Source: Plutella xylostella
Taxonomy: Eukaryota; Arthropoda; Insecta; Lepidoptera; Plutellidae
Assembly (NCBI RefSeq): GCF_932276165.1
Contig: NC_064012.1
Location: 4,967,501-5,031,500 of the forward strand
Direction of reading: 5' to 3'
DNA: 64,000 nucleotides
Shown here: in pieces, positions 24,511 to 33,934 of the stretch
How the letters are laid out: the number at the start of each line of letters is the position of its first letter
Numbering within the stretch: the first letter of the stretch is position 1
Made by a program: the position numbers and the translations under genes
Notes under the pieces: generated by a model
Seen by the model: the letters and a program-made list of their open reading frames with translations, nothing else
The model's database searches: none
What the model was told of the DNA's origin: nothing

Positions 24511-24718
24511 GTGCGACAAACTTATCTGTTCCTGTGAGAGCGAACTAAATTCATCCATATCTCGTTACATACTAATGAATTGTATATTGTAAAAGATTAG
24601 ATTGGTTTATTATCACCGCAAGAGCGAATTAACAATACGAGCAAACTTAAAATCTTATAGAATTAAGAAATAACATTTATGTGAGCTATCACCGGAACAG
24701 ACAAGTTTGTGGCACAGT
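24511..24718 (-). mobile_element. TIR element E2, complete copy
   Basis: GTGCGACAAACTTATCTGTT at the left and AACAGACAAGTTTGTGGCAC at the right are inverted ends of about 30 bp, with CGCTCTTGCGGTGA-type sequence inside on the minus strand. The same element, interrupted, is at 20277-20885. Confidence 0.65.
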
Positions 24719-25256
24719 AACTTAGTTTCCGTCACTCAGCAGTCAGCCGTCAGATGCCACCGCTAGTGTGGCGGGCACACGCATCAACATCAATTGGTAT
24801 TACCCCCCGTAATGGACGCGACGGCCTAATCCGCTTGACATGGACTACAGGATCAGCCTCGTCGGCAAACTCGATCGCCCAATCATCGGTGAACTTAGTA
24901 ATTGGCTGTTTCTGCTTTAAGCCTCCCTATTCTGCTTACAGTCAGCGAAAGAGATATGTATGCCGCAAACACTTTTATGATCACCGTGACATGAAAAATA
25001 CTTACCCTCAAATTCATAGACCGTATTTCAAATTAACAACATGGTTAAAATTGACATTGAAATAAACGAATTTCGACTCTTTACGTCAATCAAAAAGATG
25101 AAATTCGTATGTCACAACTACAATTTTAAACCTATTGTAAAGTGTCAAAAAGGTTTATGAATTTGGGGGTTAATCTATAGAGATGGTTTGTATTGGTTTG
25201 TATAGTTCGACTGTAGCAATTAACAGTGTCGTAACTGACTTTTGGCCATTTTTCAG
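24719..25256. other. Intron 1 sequence, nothing recognised
   Basis: The 103-codon frame at 24754-25065 shows no domain and no splice signals. Confidence 0.35.
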
Positions 25257-25389
25257 ATTATTGCACTAGAAGGTCATTATATCAATAAGGAAGGTGTTAG
25301 GAAAGTTTCAGCTCTTAATTATGAATATTTCCCGATTTTTCTTGTGGAAAAAAGTCGGATCTGTTCATGGCGACCGCTTAACACTGTCG
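25257..25389 (+). CDS. Candidate alternative first coding exon
   Basis: An acceptor-like GGCCATTTTTCAG ends at 25256 and a strong donor TCG|GTAAGTATG starts at 25390. An ATG at 25321 gives 23 codons (MNISRFFLWKKVGSVHGDRL, then TLS) ending in phase 0, exactly the phase needed to join exon 2 at 31645. A GC-rich patch follows at 25405-25470. The evidence is a pair of splice signals and phase only; the second frame through the same interval is also open, so the coding call is weak. Confidence 0.3.
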
Positions 25390-26091
25390 GTAAGTATGTT
25401 GCGACACTGTTCCCGGGGCGGGCGAGCGGGGCGGCCGGTCGTATCTACCACTTCCCGCCATGTTAGCGGGATGAGCCCAAGTTGCGTGATACAATTTTAT
25501 TATGTGGTCTTTAAGACCAATTAATTTATAAAAATAATGAAACTATAATGTCTTGCTCTAAATAATGGCAGACTTAGTGTATCAAGGAACGGGTAAAGAT
25601 CTTAAGACAATGTATGACAGAAATTGAAGACTTGTGTACAAACATGTTCCATTAAAACGGATGCAATTAAACAAATATATATTTTTGTAGCATCTCACAT
25701 TAACATGCTTGCTTAATACAATGTATTTTTTTTAAGAATTAATATTTTATTAAAATTTTCGTATGGAAGTTGTATAAACAGTACTGAACAGGTAACATAG
25801 TAGCAAACGGCACATCCAACAGTATTAACTGCGCATAATTTTAATTTTGAGTCGCATGTACCACATCCCACATTGTTACTTGCTTGCGTTTCAAGTACTA
25901 CTGTAGTATATGGTATTACCGACTTTATTATTTGTTCTTCTTTCCCTTGTGATTGTTGGATATGGAAGAACCAACCTTGTTATTTGTACATAATGTTAAG
26001 CTATTGAGTTGGATGTGGTACAATGTACCATTATTTTCTGTAAACGTTGTAAAATCTCGACCGGCTCTCTATAAAAGTTAGAGCCCAGCCT
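25390..26091. other. Intron 1 sequence
   Basis: A CG-rich patch at 25405-25470 follows the candidate exon. The remainder is AT-rich with no recognised feature. Confidence 0.35.
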
Positions 26092-26250
26092 CACTAGAAC
26101 CTCATTGACCGCGTTACCAGCAACGTGTCCAAGCTGTAAGTATTGAAATGTATGGTACCTAACTCACTTGGCGACGGTGTGGCATCGTCGCTAATACCAT
26201 ACATTTCCATAGACTGCTTGGATACGTAGTTGTTGATGTGACCATGGCCT
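26092..26250. mobile_element. Imperfect snap-back element
   Basis: GAAATGTATGGTACC (about 26145) is inverted as AATACCATACATTTCC (about 26200), and the outer parts (CAGCAACGTGTCCAAGC and GCTTGGATACGTAGTTG) also pair. It is a MITE-like palindrome of unknown family. Confidence 0.45.
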
Positions 26251-26689
26251 AATAAGAAAGGCCTCTTTCTGTAAATTTATTAAGGGCAGATTTTTCAAAA
26301 ACAGTTAAAAGCTCTGGTATCTACAAAAATATTTAACTTTAATTTAACACTCACATCTTTCGAAATCCCATACATAATATTCCAGAGTAGGTAATTATGT
26401 ATGGTAAACTGAAAAAAATGATAATTTGCGTAGGTATGTCCCTTAGACTTTTTTAGTTGGACTGAAGGACCACGTGGTTCATGATTTCAGGAGCATTGCT
26501 TTTACATTCTGTATGTTTATAGGTACCGATATTTTATTATTTTATTTGTTGTTTTTCGGATAACAACCGTCAATAAAATTCCTAATGGATTTGAAGATGA
26601 ACTAGTGCAGTCACGTGCACTTTAAGCTGCAGGTTTCTCAGCCTCTTACTGTACAGCTGCAATATATGCTAGATCTTTAGTGATAACAA

Positions 26690-27658
26690 TAATAAATGAC
26701 ATCAGCGTAGGGAACAACACTCTCATGAACATCCAAACGAGCTTTTTGAGACACTTTCTTCCTCATAGTCCTCATTACAGAGTTCCAGGCTCCAATAAAT
26801 TTATCTGATTTCCAACTTTTACTTTCAATATCCCCCTTACATCTCTCGTAAACAGGCTACCCAAACAATACAAACTCATTCTCTTGCTGTGCTCTTTAAT
26901 TCTCTATCGTGATCTTACACTCAGTCACTGTTTCATCTCTTTCAAACATCATTACTTTTGCCTTTCATTCCCTTCATTTTTAAACAACATACCGAAAAGT
27001 TACTTATTTTTGCAGATGTTCTACGACTTAATTGTCAGCATACAGCGTGCACTTAAGAAGTAACTTTTCGATTCGCAATCCTCTTTATCATCTTTTATAT
27101 CCCTAACATAACTTTCTTTAAATAGATTAAACAGCCAAGGCGAAGCACAAATTAAGCAGGGCTTAACACCCCTGTGGATGCTAAACCAGTCAGTGAAGGC
27201 TCTATTTATCCTATGGCAAGCCAAAGTTCCTAAAGGGATCCCAGTGGTCGCGTCAATTGGCTGTCCACTCCATAAACGGACATTGTGTCCCACAAAATCA
27301 TTCCTCCTTACTATAAAAGCCTTTCCTATATCTAAGAAGGCACAGAACTCTGTTAAGCCAGTAGCTATCTGTGACATTTCGTAGTGATAAGATCGTAATC
27401 CACAAATCCCATTCCCTTTCTTCAAATACCATGCCCACACATCCAAGATTTTTTATTCTCTGTCTCCCTATCTACCCTTTCAATCAATATTTTTGCATAC
27501 AGAATCAACAATACTTAAGAGTCTGATGCCACGGTGAATGTTGTGGACCTAGAGAGAGCCTTTGTCTTTATGCAAAGGAACTATGACCGCTCCGCTCCAG
27601 TTACCTGGCACTGTACCGCAACACCAGCACTCATTGAGGAGTTGGTAAATCTCAGTTG
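26690..27658 (-). pseudogene. Decayed LINE reverse transcriptase, internal part
   Basis: On the minus strand the translation contains RT pieces in order: CGTVPGNWSGAVIVPLHKDK (near 27600), FCAFLDIGKAF (palm motif, about 27330), and DWFSIHRGVKPCLICASPWL with FNLFKESYVRDIKDD (about 27200-27120). Below this, frame-shifted sequence such as ARLDVHESVVPYADVI near 26720 fits the C-terminal half. The glutamine of the usual GVKQG motif is lost (GVKP) and several frameshifts are present, so it is inactive. The start lies at the junction with another LINE at about 27659. Confidence 0.6.
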
Positions 27659-28140
27659 CAGCCTCTACCAATGAGCGCCACAAGACTCGGTCCTCGGACT
27701 TCCTCCTCCAACCACTACCGGCTACCCGCCTACGGTCCAGCGGGCAGGAGGGTGTCCCACCTTGCGTCTGCCTGTTCGTGGTCCCCACTCGAGAACTCGT
27801 CTACCCCAACTGTTATCGATTCTTCGGCAGATATGACCAGCCCACTGCCACTTCAGCTTGCATATTTTGACAGCTATGTCGGTAACCGTAGTCCTCTGAC
27901 GGATAACCTGATTTCTGATACGATTTATCAAAGAAACCCCAAGCATTGCTCTCTCCATAGCACGCTGAGCGACTTGAAATCGGTGGACCAGTCCTACCGT
28001 CAGTGTCCAGGTCTCTGCACCATACGTCCTCACTGGCAGGACGCACTGGCTGTACACTTTTGTCTTCAGGCTCTGAGGAATGGCCGATTAGAATATGTGA
28101 CGAAGTTTCCCGAATTTCCCGTTCTTCGCTTGCCTTAAGA
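27659..28140 (-). pseudogene. RTE-type LINE ORF C-terminus, decayed
   Basis: The minus-strand frames give VLPVRTYGAETWTLTVGLVH, QRAMERAMLGVSLINRIRNQ, KLKWQWAGHICRRIDNSWGR and RVLEWGPRTGRRKVGHPPAR. After a frameshift the last part reads SEDRVLWRSLVEA. This is the characteristic C-terminus of insect RTE polyproteins. It then runs directly into a different RT fragment at about 27659. The 160-codon plus-strand frame over it is a shadow. Confidence 0.75.
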
Positions 28141-28928
28141 AACTGCAAAATTCATTCAGTTTTGTGTCGAGAACTATAAGCAGATTATCGTTGCATTATT
28201 ATAATTGATTACTAAAATTTATCTTAGAAAATAGAAACAAAATAATGGAAAACTACAATGTTCATAGAAAAATTGATTCAGGAAAGCATCAATCCGACAT
28301 CGTAAAGAATATAAAGTCCACTTAAAATAGCAGGATTTCCCACTTCCGACAAAATCTAGAGTACTAAGTTCAGTGAACATTGTTGAATCTCCCACTACCA
28401 ACAAAATTTACAATACTAAGTCCAGTTAACATTGTTGGATCTAACTCTTCCGACAAAGTTAATCTGGGATTTGACGGTTAATAATGTCACATGTGCCTTT
28501 TTTCACCTTTCCTATCAAAAATACTAACTTTTTATCTTACTACCTTGTGGCACATTTAAAACTAAGTCACCATGCCGAATTTGGTTAAGATAGATAGAGT
28601 AATGTAAATTTTAGAACTGTTTTAGTCGTATTTAAAACTTAAAACGGCTCTACTGAAAAGTAGCGATTTTTCACTTACGACAATGTTAAATGCTGCAGTC
28701 GAGTTATCGATAAAATGGATTCATCTTCCACCCATGTGTCTTAGGTTCAAAATGTTTGCGCATATATTAAGCTAGTGATGCTGACTGTACAAGGGCAATT
28801 CTAAAGCGCCAAAATCATGCGAAATTGCTTTTCCATCTGTTATTGGACCTCATTATCTCCTTCACAGTATTCGTGCTTTGAATTATCATTGGTTGAATGC
28901 GATGTGTCAGAGTGCTGCCTGTTATACC
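28141..28928. other. Intron 1 sequence, nothing recognised
   Basis: Several loosely repeated segments (CCCACTTCCGACAAAATCTA, CCCACTACCAACAAAATTTA, CTCTTCCGACAAAGTTA at 28338-28460) form a degenerate ~55-bp tandem repeat. No gene is seen. Confidence 0.35.
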
Positions 28929-29063
28929 CAGGGCTAGCACGGGGCGCATTTAAGACGTGACAAAAGTTTTGCATCGCCTTGACGCCTTCACTCACATCGC
29001 GCAACCTCAAGAGCGCGCGACGGAGAACTTTTGTCACCTCTTATAAGCGCCCTATGCTACAGG
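28929..29063. mobile_element. MITE with ~35-bp imperfect TIRs
   Basis: CAGGGCTAGCACGGGGCGCA and GACGTGACAAAAGTT on the left are inverted on the right as AACTTTTGTCACCTC and GCGCCCTATGCTACAGGG. A related internal fragment lies near 57920-57965. Noncoding. Confidence 0.6.
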
Positions 29064-29617
29064 GCCAGATGACATTATGACATGCAATAAAATTATAATT
29101 TGAAGTTTAAACTTAAAAAAGCGTTATTTTTGTGACATCACAATAATATAACAGTGTTTGTAAAAAATCATATCACCTACTCACGAGCCCACCGCCTCCA
29201 CCCGTAAGCAAAGATTTTTTTTATAGACTAGAAATTTATCAATATTCGTTTTCAATTAAAATTTAATCAATTTATGCTCGATATAAAGTATCAAAGCAAT
29301 TAAAATTTTAATAAAATATAAATATTTTCTTTATTAAAAATAAATTACTTAATTAATTTAAATTACTACGTTTTCGTAAAATGGCCGCTGTAACCAAAAA
29401 AGCTATTAAAAATATCAATAAGTAATTTTATGTTTTCCCGAAAGAGCATTAAGTAATACGCAGAATTCATAAATTATATCTAGATGGCGGCAGAGAGGCT
29501 ATCAGCAACGATTTCACACTTCACATCCCAAACTATGCCAACCAACCGGGGCCCGCATTCTCGGTTAGCGACTGGAAAAGTTTGGCTCAACATCGGTCTT
29601 TCCTGATTATGCGGATT
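29064..29617. other. Intron 1 sequence, very AT-rich
   Basis: Sequence at 29215-29450 is strongly AT-rich. No feature is recognised. Confidence 0.35.
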
Positions 29618-29750
29618 ATCTGACAAAAGTTTCATGATAATTTCCTCTAGAAGCGCCACTTTTTATGCTATTAAACTAAAACTTTAATAGTTTTCTCACA
29701 TATAAAGTGGCGCTTCTAGCGGAAACAGTCACGAAACTTTTGACAGATAA
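29618..29750. mobile_element. Palindromic MITE, ~133 bp
   Basis: CTGACAAAAGTTTCATGATA and TCTAGAAGCGCCACTTTTTA are mirrored by AAGTGGCGCTTCTAGCGGAA and GAAACTTTTGACAG. Most of the element pairs with itself around a short AT-rich loop. Confidence 0.65.
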
Positions 29751-30785
29751 CGAATGCAGATGACAGAAGAAAACCAAAACTTTTTTCGTTTACATAAATT
29801 GCAAAACTCGTACTAGAGACCGTACTAGACTTACTGAAACAGCTCCGACTCTACTTCAAATTACACAATAGATCAGCCGCTCGTAATCGCAAATCCGGAG
29901 TGAGGTTCTTGTATCGGTACTGGCACCGTTCCAGGAGCCGATTACACAATCTCTGTGTCTATAGGAAATATCTACAAGGGTAGGCAGCTTTCGCTAGTTT
30001 CAATACACCTCTAATATTGTGATACGGGCACCTAATTCTCGTTTTAACATACGAGTAGAGTAGGTCAGTGCTGAACTGTACTAAATAAGTCATTTCGCTT
30101 AAAGGTAAGGTAGGTTTATTAAAATTATGGTTGGCATTTCTAAGCAAAACTTAAAAAAAAAGAAAATCAAAATGATATCGAAGTGGTTGGGTTTCGGATA
30201 AGGGATATTATAGGGTTCAATCGACTGCGAATGCCTTCTTCTACAACCTACAACCCATTTAAAGGTATTCCTTTCACCATCTTTTCAATAGCCGTGTATA
30301 ATTTCGTGAGTATAGAAGAATTAATATGTAACTCTGTACGGTACGGCATTAAAAATCCGCCGTCTTCAATTACTCGCCTGTGAACGTAATGAAGTACTTA
30401 TAACTTTGAATTCAAGACATCAGAGTCCGAATCACGAATATTTTTTTTTAACCCTTTGTCGATAGGAAATTCGATAGCCGCACTGGCGGGATTTGTATGT
30501 GTTTTAATCGTTTCTAGCGTTAGCTTCTTGTTCCTGTCGACGACAAACGTCAGCGACAGGGACGCCCATCAATGTCATACAAATTGTGGTGAACTGTCAA
30601 TGTCTATAATATTCGTGATTGGCCCACTGATTCTATCGTAGATTTCAGGAGAATGATTCATAAGTATGTGGAAAACGTGGAAAGTGAAACACATTTCAGT
30701 GGTCAGCAAGTTAAATCTGTCAATCCTACCAATCAATATTATCAACATGAAAGTTTGTAAATAATATTAGTGTTTTATCACTACT
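29751..30785. other. Intron 1 sequence, nothing recognised
   Basis: Short frames at 30183-30383 and 30456-30641 have no support as exons. Confidence 0.35.
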
Positions 30786-31095
30786 GAAACTACTGAACGA
30801 AATTCCATGAAATTCGGCATGCAGGAGGCACACACCATAAATCACCACAGTCATAGTCTACCTTTTACCCCATAATTCCCACGGTCAACCTCTTAAGGTG
30901 GGTACTGACCAACGTTACAGACTGTAATGTAACATTTCCAGCAAGCATGTTACGCAACGTTCTGTTCTAAAATCTCGCTGGTTTCCCCGTAACACTACGT
31001 ACCTACTGACTGCACGATAGCTCGCTGTGTAACATGTTACATTACACTTCGTAACGTTTCAGTACCCACCGTTAAGGCGAAGCTCTCGAGAAACC
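30786..31095 (+). mobile_element. Degenerate Lep1-like element interrupted by a TTAA MITE
   Basis: AAACTACTGAACGAAATTCC, ATGAAATTCGGCATGCAGGA and CCATAATTCCCACGG before 30896, then GGCGAAGCTC after 31075, are the Lep1-like body broken at its TTAAGGCGAAGC site. The inserted MITE is listed separately. Confidence 0.6.
30897..31071. mobile_element. TTAA-flanked MITE, 175 bp
   Basis: TTAA at 30893-30896 and 31072-31075 flank the inverted ends GGTGGGTACTGACCAACGTT and AACGTTTCAGTACCCACCG. The interior is rich in GTAACATGTTAC-like repeats. It is inserted in a Lep1-like copy at the exact TTAA that intact copies also have. Confidence 0.75.
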
Positions 31096-31098
31096 TAA

Positions 31099-31266
31099 GG
31101 CCCTGTCCGCACAGCGAATAATATTCCGCGCTCCAAGTTCGCCTGTTCGCACCGCGAATAAAATAACGCGCTATTTTTGTCACTTCATGCAGATCCCGGC
31201 TGAGACAAACCTGTAATTTTCGAAAAAATATTCTCGCGGCGACATATTCGTGGTGCGGACAGGGCC
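31099..31266. mobile_element. Harbinger-like MITE with TAA target duplication
   Basis: TAA at 31096-31098 and 31267-31269 flank GGCCCTGTCCGCACAGCGAA and TATTCGTGGTGCGGACAGGGCC-type inverted ends, with CGCGAATA repeated inside. GGCCCTGT ends and a TWA target fit PIF/Harbinger. Confidence 0.75.
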
Positions 31267-31269
31267 TAA

Positions 31270-31644
31270 ATAATAATAATAAAAATCTTTATTTTTATCA
31301 AGAACAATTCATATTCAATAGACAATTTAAAACGTTAACAACTGCAATAGTGACACAGTGGCGCAGCCATTAACGCCCAACTTAATAACTAATTATAACA
31401 GTTTCCTGATCGGACAGAATATATAAACATTATTACAAAACTTAACTTAACTTAAATTAACTTTACAAAAACTTAAAGTGACTTTATAAAATTTACGAAA
31501 CCAAACAATATTGGGGTCTTTAAATACATAGCTACAAGTTGTTAGTAGTTAAAAGTTGTAGGTACTTATGTAGTGTTGTGTAATTTTTTATTTTAAATGA
31601 ACAATCCTAACCTGTCAACACACTAACCACCGTTTCTTCCGTAG
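31270..31644. other. Intron 1 end, possible LINE 3' remnant
   Basis: (AAT)n followed by AATCTTTATTTTTATCAAGA resembles the reverse complement of a retroelement 3' tail. The last bases (CGTTTCTTCCGTAG, ending 31644) are the exon 2 acceptor. Confidence 0.35.
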
Positions 31645-31839
31645 GAGGCTCTCCGTGGGCGTCGGTGCGCGTCTCTGCGCTCATCCGGGGCGCCCCCGCG
31701 GCCGGCCGAGGACTCCGGGCGGAGCACCCCCGCCGCCCCCGTGTCCCCGTCCCCCGCCTCCACGCCCGCCCCCAAGAAGTCCAACTGGGAAGTCATTGAG
31801 CACTTCTCGTCGAGCCGCAGCCGCCGCAGTCCTACCTCG
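31645..31839 (+). CDS. Host gene exon 2
   Basis: The acceptor CCGTAG ends at 31644 and the donor CCTCG|GTAAGT starts at 31840. The exon is 195 bp, 65 codons, phase 0 at both ends, and very GC-rich against AT-rich surroundings. In frame it encodes a basic, Pro/Ser-rich linker (SGRSTPAAPVSPSPASTPAP) and then KKSNWEVIEHFSSSRSRRSP. The last part is the only segment that looks like a conserved motif. The other two open frames on this GC-rich stretch are shadows. Joined to exon 1 and exon 3 the frame stays open. Gene identity is not recognised. Confidence 0.7.
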
Positions 31840-32248
31840 GTAAGTTTGGGAACCATTGGTAGATGTGGAAACGGAGGTTGATAAAATAGAGCGCTTTCAG
31901 AATCAACGTATTCGCTTGAACCGGTGATGTGATGTCAATATCAATCGCGCTTAACGTCAACGCACTACATTACATAAGTTACCGAAAAGGAGCATTATTA
32001 GGTATGCGTGCGCCAAAAACTACGCGACTGACAAAATTATTTAATTTTAATTTCTTGTCTCCACATCTTAAAATTTACATGATCAAATGCTAAAATGGTT
32101 TAGATATGAAAGGATCTTCCCCGAGTATCGTATGAACTGTGGGTAAATGCATCCGGCGCAGCCTGGGCACTCTGGGCATCGACTATTCTGACTGGCTAGT
32201 CCATTCACCGCGGTGAAAAACCCTAGACATTTTAATCCTTATCCTTAC
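31840..32248. other. Start of intron 2, nothing recognised
   Basis: Intronic sequence up to the first Lep1-like copy; no feature is supported. Confidence 0.4.
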
Positions 32249-32452
32249 TCCTTACTAATATTATAAATGCGAAAGTAACTGTGTCTGTCTGTCTGTCTGT
32301 TACTCTTTCACGCCAAAACTACTGAACGGATTTGAATGAAATTTGGTATACATACGGTCTAGACCCTGGGAAAGAACATAGGCTACTTTCTATCCCGGGA
32401 TTCCCACAGGAAAACTTTTTAAGGCGAAGCGAAGCGCGCGGGAACAGCTAGT
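32249..32452 (+). mobile_element. Lep1-type Helitron-like element
   Basis: Full-length copy from TCCTTACTAATATTATAAAT to GCGCGGGAACAGCTAGT with four TCTG units. It is nearly identical to 12165-12369. Confidence 0.8.
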
Positions 32453-33722
32453 ATCTCATATGTGTCACCGACATCGACACGTTAATAAGAAGAATGTATA
32501 GTTTGGTTACACATTTACCCTATTTAGAGGCACATCACGTGGCGATCGATGGCTATTTTTATATTTTAGGGTGCTCAAGGGTCGCACCGTCGTACGTCAG
32601 CGATAATCAATTGAGTTGGGAACATCGAAAAGTGCCCATTGGAAATAACGTCAGAAAACATACTTGTTTACCCTAAATATTGAATGTGTGTAACCGAATG
32701 GATAATGCAATGTTATGGCCTAATTAATAATGAATAAAGGTTAATTATTATAGGTAATATATTTCATATTTTGTAACAAATAAAAATCATTCAGTTTGTC
32801 TTTAAAATAGCTGAATAGAAAAGACAGGTAAAAGCCAAAGCTGAAAGCTACCTTTCATTGCAACCTTTGAATGGCATTTTGTGCATTTTGTAAGAGATTT
32901 CCGTTAGCGCCGTCATTTTCCTGTCGTTATTGGACTTACGCCTGATTTCATTCGACTTTCAGTGCATTAGGTACTATTGGCATGTTCGAGAGACGCAGAC
33001 GTGTGGGAAAATGGTAAGTAGAAAGGCAAAATGTCTTAAGCTCAAGTTTTGGAGAAATTGAGTTTTATACAAAATGTTAGGATCGTCTGATTTTTCACCT
33101 TCGAACGATGTGATGTGTAACTTATTTTTACACCTGGGATAGGTGGTCTTTTCGCATAAAGATATTTCTTCCAGACTACTTTTTTTTATAAATTCTTCTC
33201 ATTACTTATTATCGGAATTCAGATGGACATCATAATGTTACTTTATTTTCAAAAAGTACATGGTTCACAATACATACCTACTACAAAACACAAACGCAAA
33301 GCACAGCAACTTTTGAATAGTCCACTGTGACATGCCTCCATGGGTGTTGGCAGAACAAACACATGTCATATTAAACAAATATCTGCCGGAATATAGGGGA
33401 TCGAATCTGGGTCTCTAACTATCCCAAGAGCCTTTTATTCTTGTATTCAAGTTTTACAACCATGATACTGTCCAATTAATTCCAGTAATAAATTGCCAGC
33501 AGTTTCGCAAATTTTACGAAAACACTTTGTTAAGCGGCATCCCCTACATAATGAAGGCAGGTGTTAATTCATTAACACAGGAATACATTATTAATCACAA
33601 GGCTCTATATTTTAATCACTCGGGAACGCTCATGTTCCGTGCATTATTTATTCATTTTGTAAGTACCTATGGTTTTGGTTATACCAAGGGCCATAAATGT
33701 AACTATAACTGTAGTGGCATTA
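32453..33722. other. Intron 2 sequence, nothing recognised
   Basis: No exon or element can be supported. Frames of 60-96 codons here have no protein-like features. Confidence 0.35.
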
Positions 33723-33934
33723 TCCTTACTAATATTATAAATGCGAAAGTAACTGTGTCTGTCTGTCTGTCTGTCTGTCTGTTACTCTTTCACGACAAAA
33801 CTACTGAACCGATTTGAATGAAATTTGGTATACATATGGTATAGACCCTGGGAAAGAACATAGGCTACTTTTTATCCCGGAATTCCCACGGGAAAACTTT
33901 TTAAGGCGAAGCGTAGCTCGCGGGGACAGCTAGT
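33723..33934 (+). mobile_element. Lep1-type Helitron-like element
   Basis: Full-length copy with six TCTG units (33756-33781) and the variant end GCTCGCGGGGACAGCTAGT. It differs from the 12165 and 32249 copies mainly in microsatellite length. Confidence 0.8.

Noticed and set aside
27656..28138. 160-codon plus-strand frame
   Set aside because: It is the antisense shadow of the decayed RTE ORF, whose minus-strand motifs are clear.
31623..31856. GC-rich frames on both strands around exon 2
   Set aside because: Only the frame in phase 0 with exon 1 and exon 3 keeps the gene open and has a protein-like motif.
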